This document shows positions 12,052-23,933 of a stretch of 64,000 nucleotides of DNA, piece after piece. The DNA lies in contig BSBK01000764.1 in NCBI GenBank assembly GCA_027943335.1, positions 124,001 through 188,000 of the forward strand, given 5' to 3'. Made by a program: the position numbers and the translations under genes. Each line of letters begins with the position of its first letter. Within the stretch, counting starts at the first letter, position 1. The notes under the pieces were generated by a model. The model was not told where the DNA came from, ran no database searches, and saw nothing but the letters and a program-made list of their open reading frames with translations. This DNA comes from Chamaecyparis obtusa (taxonomy: Eukaryota; Streptophyta; Pinopsida; Cupressales; Cupressaceae).

Positions 12052-13446
12052 TGTAATGTCCCCATTTTAGCAGGTCTTTGCAGTTGAGCATAGTCAGTTC
12101 ATCAATGCGACCCTCGTGAGCTGACAGTGTGTTTTGAGGGTCTCTGGGAGTTTCTGGGATGGACTTACTATTTTTGGTAAGTCTATTTTTAGCAGTGGCT
12201 ATTTCTGGCAGGCCAGTGCCTATTCCTGGTTGGGCAGTTGGACCTGGGCTTTGTCAGAAGTTTGTTGATATCAGTTAGATTTTTTTGTGGCTTATATTTT
12301 AAATGTTGTTATTAAATTAAATTATTTTGATTTAATTTAATAACTTACAACTTTATAACTTTATGTTATAAAGTAGAATTATATTAAAAGCCAATTAAGT
12401 GAAAAATAATGTAAAGTGCTCTTTCCAAAAAGCCTATATATTCTACTCGAAAAAGCACTTTACTCATCTTTTATGCAATCATTATTTTATTGAAGTTGGT
12501 GAAGAAGACAAACCTGGCTAGGGTTTCGAGTACTCATTCCTCATCTCGTGATTTGAGCCATTACCTGTGAATGGTGAACTTCGCAGCTGTTGATCTGTGA
12601 GCATTCAATTCTGTTACTGAGATCATTTCTTTCCAGTGCTAAGGTATCTTGGATTTGCTCGAATTTTATTCTACAGGCAAGCATTGGTTCTAGGAATTAT
12701 GAATTATCTTCACACTAGTTTTTCGAAAGTTGGTGGATTTCGCTGAGTATCAAAGCTGTGATTTATAATTATTTTTTTGAGTCTGGAAGCCACCCACGAA
12801 ATTGTTGTGAAAGGTTTTTTGTATGCTGTGTGAGGTGTGAAGAAGTCACGCCTCACTACTCTTGCTGTCACGGCTATCATTGGGAGCCGATATCTTGCTG
12901 TCACGGCTAACATTGGGAGCTGATATTTGTTTGTTAGAGGCCCTGCGAATACTCCCTGAGTATTCTCTCTTACACGCATCAGCAGTTGAAGTTTCTGCAG
13001 GTTGCGTTAAGGTCTAACAGCACACAACCTCCCTTCCATTGCTTACGGTTGTACTAGGGAGCCGTCAAGAGGCTTGCAGAGGTCTTCAGATTTATACAGG
13101 CCCCCAGTCACGTTTTCTATAGCAGTCATGTCAAACAATACCTGGAAACGTCAAGCATTTCTGGCTGCAGCAAGGTATTTAATTGAATGGACATAGCATC
13201 TGCAAAGGTGGCGAATATTATCAGGTGCTCTAATTTTTATATTGAATAAATATTTGAATATACTTTGTAATGAGAATTAAACTGGTTAATGTTATCAAAG
13301 ATATTCAATTTATTTTGCTTGGTATATCTGGAAGTGGTGGAAATTTCATGTCATTGTTTTAATGATCCTACTATTTGAGTAAGACCATTGCAAATCATAT
13401 CAAATTTAGTTTATTGATCCCGAAGGAGCCAGACAGGCTCTTCACA
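12052..13446 (+). repeat. 5' LTR of element D
   Basis: It starts TGTAATGTCCCCATTTTAG and ends CTCTTCACA; 1395 bp. GACCCTC near 12109 and GAGGGTC near 12136 can pair. A TATATAT box is near 12435. The solo LTR at 28240 has a closely related start. Confidence 0.93.
12163..12182 (+). promoter_or_regulatory. Variant LTR palindrome (D 5' LTR)
   Basis: It reads ACTTACTATTTTTGGTAAGT. The core CTATTTTTGG has a MEF2-like left half and a CArG-like right half (GG). Confidence 0.5.
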
Positions 13447-13447
13447 G

Positions 13448-13460
13448 TGGTATCAGAGCC
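13448..13460 (+). other. Primer-binding site of D
   Basis: TGGTATCAGAGCC, a 13-base match to the tRNA-iMet complement, lies two bases after the LTR end. Confidence 0.9.
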
Positions 13461-13497
13461 AAATTCTTGTCCACCTACAGGGTAATTTGGGTTCAGC

Positions 13498-15355
13498 ATG
13501 GCACAGAGGTTTAGACCTGGCATGTATTATTCCCGTAGAGGTCCTAATTCTCCTCCTGGTGAAGGAGAACCTGAGATACAGTTTGGCAGTGTGGGTGACA
13601 GGGGTGCAGGTGGTTCAAGTAATGCAGATGGTTTAGAATATAGGGATGCCGCTACTGCTTCGAAACTTGACAGAGAAGCCCATGATGCTTTCTGGGGTAT
13701 TGCAGACGGTCAACATCATGTTGCTACTGTACTACAACAGTTATCTGATACATTACAGCGTATGACAATCCCTATTGATCGTGGCTGAGACAGAGGCGCT
13801 CGGAGTGCTTCAGCTAGTTCTCATCGATCTAGAGCAGATGACAGGTCACATGTGGGTGACAGGATGAGAGCTGCGGATCGTCCTAGGCAGGAGGACAGAC
13901 ATGACAGAGCAGGGTATGCTGGTGTTTATGATAGGCCACAACATCCTGTATTTTTGAGACTTGAGGTGGATGCGGCTAGCACTGAGTCCGAGGCCGCTCC
14001 ATTTGTAGACGATATTGTTGCACATTATGCTAAGTGGGATGCCTTACCACATGCAATAAAACAAAATTTGAATTTTGACAAGCTTCTTTCACAGAAATGT
14101 GAGCACACTAGGGGTAGGCCTGTACCTGACAGACAAAGGCCTAGGGATACAGATTTGCGCCAAGCAACCAACAAGATGATTCTGGATCATTATGATGGCA
14201 GTGGTAAGGTGACAGCAAGAGCTTGGGTTCACAAGCTGGACACTTATTTGTCTTTACGTCCTATGTCTGAGGAGCACGCCATTCGCGTTACTATGCTACA
14301 TCTGGATGGTATAGCCCATGACTGGTGGTACCATGGGTTGGTGTCACTTCGACACGACCAGATTACTTATTATCAGGAGTTCGTGGATAGATTGATAGAA
14401 AGGTTTGATAAGGACCTTGAAACATATTTCAGAGAGTTGGCTCAATTGCGACAGACAGGTAACCTGGAGACTTTTATCAGTGAGTTTCAGCGGTTGTCTG
14501 TTATGGTTTATGACATTTCAGAGAGGAGAAGAGTTATGCTCTTTGTGGAGGGGCTGATGGAGCCTACCAAAGGATGGGTTAAGTCTATGGACCCACCTAC
14601 CTTGCAAGAAGCTATGAAAAAAAAAAGAAATTTGGAAGCATCTACTCCACGGAACAGATTTGCTGCGAGACCTCCTAATACTTCCTATGACGAGACAACG
14701 CCTAAAAGGGATGATAGAGTTGATTCTAGTCATCCTACAACAGGTCCTTTGGATCAAGAGACCTTAAATGATCTAAGGAGAAGGAAATTATGTTTTCATT
14801 GTAGAGGGCCCTATGATTTGAATCATGATTGCCCCTTGAAACCAAAGGGAAAGAATAAGATGATGGAGTGGTTTTATGATGATGAAGATGATTCTGATTT
14901 TTCGAGACAACGAGTTGATGATGAGCATGATTCACATGAGGTTCCAGTTAATGATGATGAACAGGTGGGTAATTCTGATTTTAAGGTTGTGTACCTCACG
15001 AGCATGAAAAAGGAAGATTCCTTTAGAATGCATAGTCTCTTGGCAGGGCAGCGAATCATTGCTCTCTTTCACAAAGGAGCTACTCATAATTTTATTGACT
15101 CTCATTTGGTGGCATAGAGGGGATTTGAAACTAAAGATTTTGAAGGACTTAGAGTACAGGTAGCTGATGGTTACTCTCTCAAGTGTAATAAAAAGATTCC
15201 TGAGCTTCCTGTAAAGTTGAATAATTATTCCTTCAAGGCAGATTTTTATGTGGTTGACATGGGCAGCACAGATATAGTTCTTGGCATGAGCTGGTTGCAT
15301 TCACTTAAAGATATTTACATGAATACGGAAATGATGGAATTGAGGTTGATCAAGG
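13498..15355 (+). pseudogene. gag: gag and protease of element D (broken)
   Basis: Gag starts at ATG 13498, 38 nt after the PBS. An in-frame TGA sits at 13786-13788; the same frame reopens and runs to a TAG at 15115. The retrotransposon Gag domain lies around 14170-14600 (blocks ARAWVHKLDTYLSLRPM and the WWYHG motif). A zinc knuckle of the chromovirus type follows (CFHCRGPYDLNHDC, C-x2-C-x7-H-x-C, about 14791-14832). The protease site reads ALFHKGATHNF where the family has ALIDTGATHNF, so the catalytic Asp is lost. The C-terminal protease half is readable after the TAG to about 15355 (IVLGMSWL block). Compared with element I, gag is decayed but colinear. Confidence 0.85.
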
Positions 15356-17938
15356 ATGGTAAGACACATTCTTAAGGCCATCCAGGGTGGTGATTTGAAG
15401 ACTATTTCCTACAACCGTATGCAGCGTTTGGTAAGGCATGATGATGTTATTGATTGGGCAGCAGAGTGTAGGGTGTTGTCTACATCAGATAACACAGATA
15501 GGCCAGCTTATCATCCGGATATTCAGCAGCTCAGAATTAAACACTCCAAGGTGTTTAATGATTTACCTTATGGCAGACCACCTAAAAGAGGAATTGAACA
15601 CATTATTGAGTTAGAGGAGGGCACTAAGCCCATCATGATTACTCCTTACCAGCACCCTAAGCGATTGAAGGATGAAATTGAAAAGACCATTCAGGAGCTG
15701 CTCGTTATGGGACATATTAGGCCGAGTAAGTCTCCTTTTGCTTCATCTGTTGTTTTGGTGAAGAAAAAGGATGGGACACTTAGAATGTGTATAGATTACC
15801 GGATGCTCAACCAAAAAACTATTAAAAACTGGTACTCGATTCCTCATATTGATGAGCTTATTGATGAGTTACATGGGGCCAAATACTTCTCCAAGATTGA
15901 CTTGAGATCCAAATACCATCAGATCAGAGTTAGAGAGCAGGATGTGGAGAAGACGACATTCAGGTGTCATTGTGGCCATTTTGAGTTTCTAGTCATGCCT
16001 TTCGGTTTGACTAATGCTCCCACTACATTTCAGTCTACTATGAACAAAGTCTTCCATGGTCAATTGCGGAGATTTGTTCTTGTTTTCTTTGACGACATAT
16101 TAGTCTATAATAAGACTTGGGATGAGCATGTAGCACATTTGGATACAGTACTCGGCATTCTTGATGAGGCCTCCTTGTTTGCCAAGGAGTCCAAGTGTGC
16201 TTTAGGCATGATAGAGTTACTGTATTTGGAACATATCATCAGCGCAGAGGGAGTTCGCATGGATCCAGACAAGGCTCGTGCTATTTTGGAGTGGCCTACA
16301 CTAGGAAACTTGACACAACTGAGGGGATTCATTGGTTTATGTGCTTTCTATCAGAGATTTGTGTCAAGTTTTTCTAGACATGCAGCGCCGCTTACTGATT
16401 TAACTCGTAAGGGTGCTTTTATTTGGACTGATCAGGCACAGGAGTGTTTTGAGAAGTTCAAGGTGATCATGACTACATGCCTGATTTTGGCACAATCGGA
16501 TTTCACGAGACCCTTCGAGTTGCATTGTGATGCCTCAGGGGAAGGTATTGGAGCGATGCTATCACAGGATCGCCACCCTATTGTTTTTGAGAGTCGTAAG
16601 CTCAAGGGTCCTGAGAGGCTGTTTAGTATTTATGACAAGCAAATGTTGGCTATTATGCATGCCTTGGCCAAATTCAGGCAGTACCTAGTGGGGAGCAAAT
16701 TTTGTATTAAAACTGATCATAACAGCTTGAAGCATTTCCTTGGACAACGTGATCTTAATGAGAGACAGCAAAAGTGGGTTAGTAAGTTGCAGTCCTATGA
16801 CTTTGATATTTCTTATATCAAAGGTAATCAAAATGTGGTAGCTGATGCCCTTTCATGGAGACCCCACTTGTGCGTGATTTCAAAGATAGCTGAGGATTGG
16901 AGACATCTGATTGTTGCAGAGTATGCTCGTGATCAGTGGGCCTTTGGTATTGTTGATGGCAGTGTACAGGACGGCGATTATACACTTGTGAATGAGCTGA
17001 TCATTTACAAGGAGAGGATATATTTAGTCCCTGCGTCTAGTGTCAGACAGATCATTTTTCGGGCTTTCCATGATTCACCCTTGGCGGGACATCCGGGTTT
17101 CTTTAAGACCTATAGGAAGGGGCTGAAGACAGATGTTCAACAGTATGTCCGTGAGTGCTCTGTTTGTCAACAGAACAAACAGGAGCATACTTATCCGGTC
17201 GGGTTGTTACAGCCACTTCCCATTCCTGAACGGAAGTGGGCTTGTTTATCTATGGATTTTATTGTGGGTTTGCCAAAAGCCCAAGGTAGAGACTGTATTT
17301 TCGTGGTGGTAGATCGTCTTACCAAGTATGCCCATTTCTTTCCGATTACCACCACTTTCTCAGTTGTTCAGTTAGCTGAGTTATTTTTCCGGAAGGTATT
17401 CAGATTACATGGTTTGCCCCTGACTATTGTGAGCGATTGTGATAGCCGCTTTATGAGTCATTTCTAACAGGAGCTATTCCAGTTATGTGGGACGGAATTG
17501 ACTCCCAGCACTAGCTACCACCCTCAGACTGATGGTCAAACTGAGATAGTGAATAAATGGGTAGAGGGCTATCTGCGGAATTATGTTTCTTCTCAGCAGC
17601 GGGCTTGGGTGAAGTGGTAAATTTGTGTGAGTTTTTTTATAACTCCACTCATCACATGACTATTCAGATGTCACCGTTTCAGGCTTTGTATGGGTACAAT
17701 CCTCCTAGTTTCATGGATTTATTATGCAGTGACAGTCGAGTGCCCAATGCTGGGGATATGTTACAGGATGGTCAGGATATCATGCGGACATTAAAAGATA
17801 ATATTCAGAGGGATCAGAATTAGTAGAAGCAGTATGCTGATCAAAGGAGGACTGCTCGTTCTTTTCAGGTGGATGATATGGTTTATCTGATGTTACAGCC
17901 CCACAAATAGTCTTCTATCAAGAAGAGCGCAGCCGAGA
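15356..17938 (+). pseudogene. pol: pol of element D: RT, RNase H, integrase (broken)
   Basis: A frameshift near 15356 separates it from protease; an open frame of about 700 codons follows. Reverse transcriptase shows YFSKIDLRS, the [17 protein letters not shown] block and FFDDILVY with both catalytic Asp. RNase H shows [11 protein letters not shown] and [10 protein letters not shown]. Integrase has the zinc-finger cysteines (CSVCQQNK) and the core [17 protein letters not shown], but eight or nine residues present in element I between KTYR and GLK are missing. TAA at 17465 stops the frame; a second stop (17618) and a frameshift precede the end. Pol is cut at 17938 by element C and resumes at 23934. 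Confidence 0.9.
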
Positions 17939-18038
17939 TGTAATGTCCCCATTTTTTGCAAGTCATTGATTTGATGGTGCTAGGTCATTATTGTGATCCT
18001 CGTGGTCTCGCGAGGTGTTTAGAGGGTCTTTGGTGTGA

Positions 18039-18058
18039 ACTTACTATTTATAGTAAGT
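18039..18058 (+). promoter_or_regulatory. LTR palindrome with MEF2-type core (C 5' LTR)
   Basis: Perfect copy, 100 bp into the LTR. Confidence 0.6.
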
Positions 18059-18553
18059 CAATGGATAGTTCCGATGAGCTTAGATGAGTTAGAGGAGTTG
18101 AATGATGCTCTCGGTTTTCATTTCTGGCTTCTGGTTTGGGCTCCAAGAATTTTGGAGACAGCGTCTATTATTAGTAAGTCACCCCGTCAAGTTCATTCAT
18201 CATCTTTCATCATCTGGATCAATCCTGTGCAAACAGATTTCGATTCGGACGCTTCTTCAATTGTTTTCGCAAGATGGGTGGTTTATTATTATTATTTAAT
18301 TAAATTTGCTAAGGTTGCCATTTTTGTTGGTATTATATGCTGGATACCTTAGTGTTATAGCTTGTTGGAACCAAAATGAAAAGTTTTAAATCTTGGGCAC
18401 AAGAAACAGGGACCTTGCGTGTCACAATTTCAAGATATTGGTGAAAAGACCTTTTTTGGAGCCAAATGAATTAATAAATTATATTATTCAATATGTGCCT
18501 AAGTATAAAAAGTGTTTTAAGTGAAAAGTGTGTGAGAGAAGACACTTTTGAAT

Positions 18554-18561
18554 TATAAAAG
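18554..18561 (+). promoter_or_regulatory. Probable TATA box of LTR C
   Basis: TATAAAAG, kept in the 3' LTR at 23152-23159 and matched in position-like context by LTR A. Confidence 0.5.
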
Positions 18562-19331
18562 CAATGCTTTGTGAAAGGAAAATCATCCATTGTTCATTTT
18601 GATAAAAATTATGAAGTCTTTTGTTGAGAGCTTTGAACAAGGGTTTGAGGACGGATTCCTCTCTGCTGCACTTTGAATCATTCATGTGGTGGTGAATTGT
18701 GCATTTGATTCTACTGAAGAAATTCTGATAATTCATGGCTGTGAATTGATGTTGATGTATATCAATTTGGTTCAAGAATAAATTAAATTCATTACTTCTA
18801 CAGCTGGGTTCGATTTTCTCTTGTCTAGATGCCACTGTTGAGTAAGGGAGGCTAATGTATCTCCTTATAATTGCTGCATTGACTATACGGCTGCCTACCA
18901 ATAACTAGAGGCTGCATTAATTATTTTGGAAGCTGCATTTCAATTTCAGGGAGCCACGTTTTGATTTCAAAAAGCTGCGTGGCGTCCTTTCTTGGCTGCA
19001 AGTTCTTCCTAGGAGGCAGCGTTTTGATTCCTTGAGCTGCGAAATTCTTCCTAGGGCTGCGTGATAACACCTGAAGTTTATTCATCATTCAACATGCATA
19101 CTTTGCTTGCCAGGTGCCATTTTTTCATGGAAATAATTTTGAAAATTTGAATTTACAAATTCTTTGTACATTCATACCTGCGAGTTTAATTTATAAATGG
19201 ATTATTTGAAATTTATGATATTATAATTGTGAAGAAATATCCAAGTTATATATTTTCCTTGATAAAATTCTGTGGAAGTGTTATCTATTTCAAAGAATTG
19301 AATTTCCTGGAGCCAGTCAGGCTCTTTACAG

Positions 19332-19343
19332 TGGTATCAGAGC
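19332..19343 (+). other. Primer-binding site of C
   Basis: TGGTATCAGAGC starts two bases after the LTR end. Confidence 0.9.
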
Positions 19344-19427
19344 ATTTTCCTACCATCCTGTGGTGTCTGGATTCATTTATTTTCTGAAGTATTTTAAAAG
19401 TGACCAGCACTTCCATTTTTCCTAGCT

Positions 19428-22400
19428 ATGGATAAATACAGGAGGTCCAATTCCGGAAGTCGTCATAGCAGTAAGGGAAATAGAGCGGAATTAAATGCTT
19501 TAGTAGAAAGCATGGAGAGACTTCGACTGCATCAGCAGAGAATGGCAGAGAGGTTGTCGGATCCAGCCATAGTAGATAGGGCAGCGAGATATATATGGTC
19601 TCTTCTTTTAGAAGGCCGACAACAAGTTTGCAGGGGAGAAGGCTATAGTTTTCTCCGACAGTTGTCCGTGATGCTGATGTTCCTACATCTAGTTCAGCAC
19701 CTGCTATTCCCATTCACAGTGCTGATGATGGATTTATTACACCGGAACCAATGGATGTTTTAGTGCCATTGGATGACAGCAGTGTTGAGCATCACTGGGT
19801 TGAGGCTCCCAGAGCAGTCACTACGGATTGTACAGAGGCAGCTGATGTTGCAGTTATCACTGAGATGTTTATGTCAGTTGTAGTAGTGTTGCTCCAATTC
19901 AGGAGGTAGTTGCTTCCTCAGTTGGGACTGAGGCATGTAGGGAGTCTCCTAGTGGTGAGGTTGCTGATCTGGACATTACAGCGGGGTCAATTGATGACAG
20001 TTCGTGCTCCGGCATTATTGGTGCACAGCCTGACATTGAGTCATGTGTGCAGAGTCACGTGTCAGCAGTTGTGATTTCAACAGGAGATGTGGGAGCTGAT
20101 AGCATAGACACATCTGATGACGCTTTTGAGGATGCTGTGAGTAGCATTGGAGATGACACCCCCTGTGAGATGTTGGGTGATGACTGCGAGGAGCGTATGA
20201 GCTCTGACAGCTTAGAGATTTATGATAGCAGTCACAATGTGAGATCAATACAAGAGACAGCGGTTTTTTCTTGTGTTGAGGATGTGTGCATGGATATTTC
20301 TGGTGATGACACTCAGGATGGGAGTGTTGCAGTTGATTTGGGCGACGTAGTTTCATGCCACCATATAGTTGATTCACATGACGACATTGAGTCGTGTTTG
20401 CAGCCAGAGTTAGTAGAGGAGATGTGGATAGATGATGTGGACACTAGCATTGCAGATATCTCCAATGCTGAGAGCGAGGATGATGAGTGCTGTAGTATTT
20501 CTGGCTTTCTATATCTAACTTTGGGTGTAGATTCAGCGTTGTCATATGGTGCTGGTGGGTTCTAGGATTCTATGTTACAGGGACTACCAAATGAGGACAG
20601 GGAAGCTTATGAGTGGCAGGACTTTGTTACAGCCAGGGCTTCCACTTTTAGAGACAGGGTTACTTCTTCAGTAACTCGTGAGGATGTGTCTCAGAATCTG
20701 GACTGTCAGATGGTTGCAGAGGACGAGGTAGATAGAGATTGTGTTGAGTCAGATTCAGCAACAGCTTCCCCGGGGTTAGATGAGGACATGTTCGATGCCT
20801 GTACTCAGTTTTTAGATGTGTACTCAAATGAAAGTACACAAAGAGACGGTGATCTTGAGGGGAGTTTGTTGTATACGGCTTCCTCTCATAGTGTAGATAA
20901 TGCGTTTGAGGTTGTTCGTAGGAGGCTTGTTGTGCAGAGTCATCATGTGACTAGCCAATTGCGAGTTGATGAGAGAGATATTACTTCTACTCTTGAGCAT
21001 TTTGATGTCGCTTGTCAGTTGTTGGCTATTTATGGTTGGGGTGCTCCTATGACAGATGAGGCCAGTGGTGGTTACCTCTCATTGATAGAGATTCATACTT
21101 TGCGTGAGGCTATCAAGATTTTGAGACATAACTACTTACAGATGGTAGCCGACCGAGATCACTTGGTGGAGTGGGGGAGTATAGCTTATGAGGCACTAAT
21201 GGATAGAGAGGAGCAGGTGAGTGAGCTTACCCAAGAGCTCACAGCAACTACTGAGGTTTTAGAGGACACTCAGTGGGCCCTTCAGGAGTCGCAGATCCAG
21301 TTAGAGGAGGTGACCAAGGAGTTGGAGCATTTGTGGTCCACACCAGTCCTAGACCCAGTTCGATTGCACATTGAGGTGGTTGGTGGTGAGTTTGCTCTTA
21401 CGGGTGGTGATGAGGAACATGATGATGTGGCAAACACACATGTTCAGGATATGGGAGCTCTTGGTTCGGATGAGGTAGGAGTACCAGTGGAGTCGAGCTC
21501 TCAGGTTGATTTGCTTCCCTTAGCTAGGAGTGAATCTATTTCATCATCTCACATAGCTGATAGCATGGGACAATTGGCTGTGCCACATTTTCAAAGGGAT
21601 CAGTTGTGGATTGCGAGGGAGCAAGTTGACACTTCCACGTATAATTTCTACTGCGCCGAGTCATTTATGGAGTATTTACTTGAGAGTGTAGATGTGCGAC
21701 AGGATTCTTATAAAGTGTCTGAGGGTACTCTCATCCGAGGCTCTTGAGCTATCCGGAGGTTGGTAGGGAGGATCATGGAGACTCTATCTACAATGCTTCC
21801 CCACAGGGATTTCGAGGTTGGGTTTGTTGAGAGAGTTGCTCGGGGGCCTACCCAGCCTACAGTTATGCGGAGTCAGAGATTGGAGCAATCTCATGAGCCC
21901 CAGTTTGGTAATGATGAGCTATTGACAGAGATTGGGGTTTCCGACCGACTGTATACGGTGGACATGTTCATCATTTGTTTTTTGACCCACAAGTAGAAGA
22001 TTTCATCTCTCGCAACGGTAGTTTGGCTCTTACTCCTTATCATCCATTATGGGATGGGTTCTCGCCGTCAGTAGTTGACGGGAGTTTTGGCTGCAAGTCA
22101 GTAGCAAGTGACTTGCAGAGTTATGGTGACTGCAGAGATTATGCAATGTGTGGATATCTGGGTCCTGGTATAGCTTTGTTCAGGGCTATTCATCACTGTT
22201 GTGCAAATTGTCTACACACTCAGTACAAGTCAGTGGGGAGCACAGGGGGAGTTCAGTGTGTACGGGATCTGAGTCTCCCATACATCTTGGTTTTTGATGA
22301 TCCTGAAGTTCACTTCTTTCAGGATCCGGGCAAAGACAGATTCAATACAGGAGTTAGGGTGAGTGGTTGTTTTGGGTGTCTTTACAGAGTTATCCGGTGT

Positions 22401-22484
22401 GTACTTTGGGTGATGTTACAGGAGCCTACAGTTGATGTCAATGGCACGATATATTTTTTTCTGTGGGATCCAGGTGGATTGTGA
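19428..22484 (+). pseudogene. ORFX of element C (best preserved, about 1000 codons)
   Basis: Start ATG 19428 (MDKYRRSNSGS), 84 nt after the PBS. Layout: a helical N-terminus with VESMERLRLHQQRMAERLS (19500-19560); a frame shift near 19600 into a Ser/Pro/Asp segment; an acidic region 20047-20565 with DSSH, DDIES and DISNAESEDDE blocks; a TAG at 20563; then 20572-21747 with HHVTSQLRV, DITSTLEHFD and a strong coiled coil (about 21080-21330, heptads through EEQVSELTQELTATTE). Then come YNFYCAESFMEYLLES and EGTLI, a TGA at 21745, DFEVGF (21760-21996), and a C-terminal part in another frame (21975-22484) with YHPLWDGF, HHCCANCLHTQ and a hydrophobic PYILVFDDP stretch. Few lesions in about 3 kb suggest it was once one intact protein. 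I recognise no known family; the His/Cys cluster may bind zinc (inference). Confidence 0.8.
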
Positions 22485-22500
22485 TGTTTCTTGTTCTGGT

Positions 22501-22522
22501 GATTGCTTGGGGACAAGCAATC
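22501..22522 (+). promoter_or_regulatory. Pre-PPT hairpin (C)
   Basis: Perfect 9-bp arms GATTGCTTG and CAAGCAATC surround loop GGGA. The polypurine tract GGGGAGGGAGGAC follows, directly before the 3' LTR at 22538. Confidence 0.7.
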
Positions 22523-22537
22523 TTGGGGAGGGAGGAC

Positions 22538-23933
22538 TGTAATGTCCCCATTTTTTGTAGGTCATTGATCTGATGGTGCTAGGTCATTATTGTGATCCTC
22601 GTGATCTGGCGAGGTGTTTAGAGGGTCTTTGGTGTGAACTTACTATTTATAGTAAGTCAATGGATAGTTCCGATGAGCTCAAATGAGTTAGAGGAGTTGA
22701 ATGATGCTCTCGGTTTTCATTTCTGGCTTCCAATTTGGGCTCCAAGAATCTTGGAGAGAGCGTCTATTTTTAGTAAGTTACCCTGTCAAGGTCATTCATC
22801 ATCTTTCATCATCTGGATCAATCCTGTGCAGACAGATTTCGATTTGGACGCTTCTTCAGTTGTTTTCGCAAGACGGGTGGTTTATTATTATTATTTAATT
22901 AAATTTGCTAAGGTTGCCATTTTTGTTGGTATTATATGCTGGATAGCTTAGTGTTATAGCTCGTTGGAACCAAAATGAAAAGTTTTAAATCTTGGGCACA
23001 AGAAACAGGGACCTTGCATGTCAGAATTTCATGATATTGGTGAAAAGACCTTTTTTGGAGTCAAATGAAATAATAAATTATATTATTCAATATGTGCCTA
23101 AGTATAAAAAGTGTTTAAGTGAAAAGTGTGTGAGAGAAGACGCTTTTGAATTATAAAAGCAATGCTTTGTGAAAGGAAAATCATCCATTGTTCATTTTGA
23201 TAAAACTTATGAAGTCTTTTGTTGAGAGCTTTCAACAAGGGTTTGAGGACCGATTCTTCTCTGCTGCACTTTGAATCATTCCTATGGTGGTGAATTGTGC
23301 ATTTGATTCTACTGAAGAAATTCTGATAATTCATGGCTGCGAATTGATGCTGATGTATATCAATTTGGTTCAAGAATAAATTGAATTCATTACTTCTACA
23401 ACTGGGTTCGATTTTCTCTTATCTGGATGCCATTGTTGAGTAAGGGAGGCTGATATCTCCTTATGATTGTTGCATTGACTGTACGGTTGCCTACCAATAA
23501 ATAGAGGGTGCATTAATTATTTTGGAAGCTGCATTTCAATTTCAAGGAGCCACGTTTTGATTACAAAAAGCTGCGCGGAGTCCTTTCTTGCCTCCGAGTT
23601 CTTCCTAGGAGGCAGCGTTTTGATTCCTTGAGCTGCGAAATTCTTCCTAGGGCTGCGTGATAACATCTAGAGTTTATTCATCATTCAGCACGCATACTTT
23701 GCTTGTCAGGTGCCATTTTTTGATGGAAATAATTTTCAGAATTTGAATTTACAAATTCTTTGTACATTCATACCTGCGAGTTTAATTTATAAATGGATTA
23801 TTTGAAATTTATGATATTATAATTGTGAAGAAATATCCAAGTTATATATTTTCCTTGATAAAATTTTGTGGAAGTGTTATCTACTTCAAAGAATTGAATT
23901 TCTTGGAGCCAAGAACCAGTGAGGCTCTTTACA
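22538..23933 (+). repeat. 3' LTR of element C
   Basis: 1396 bp, TGTAATGTCCCC...CTCTTTACA, closely matching 17939-19330 with scattered differences and a short insertion near the 3' end (aagaac). Confidence 0.93.
22638..22657 (+). promoter_or_regulatory. LTR palindrome with MEF2-type core (C 3' LTR)
   Basis: Perfect copy. Confidence 0.6.

Larger units (their letters stand above)
17939..19330 (+). repeat. 5' LTR of element C
   Basis: It starts TGTAATGTCCCC and ends CTCTTTACA; 1392 bp. The 18890-19065 stretch repeats short GCTGC-G/A-T units (gaggctgc, gaagctgc, aagctgcg, gagctgcg, gggctgcg). TATAAAAG is at 18554. Confidence 0.93.
17939..23933 (+). mobile_element. Element C: ORFX-bearing LTR retrotransposon inside D's pol
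   Basis: LTRs lie at 17939-19330 and 22538-23933 with a perfect CGAGA duplication (17934-17938 and 23934-23938). The internal region (3.2 kb) has a PBS, ORFX, the hairpin and a polypurine tract but no gag-pol. It is the innermost layer of a three-deep nest (A, D, C). Its ORFX is the best preserved of the four. Confidence 0.95.

Noticed and set aside
12710..12979. Minus-strand frame of about 90 codons, repeated at 24917-25153
   Set aside because: It is conserved only because both copies are LTRs of element D.
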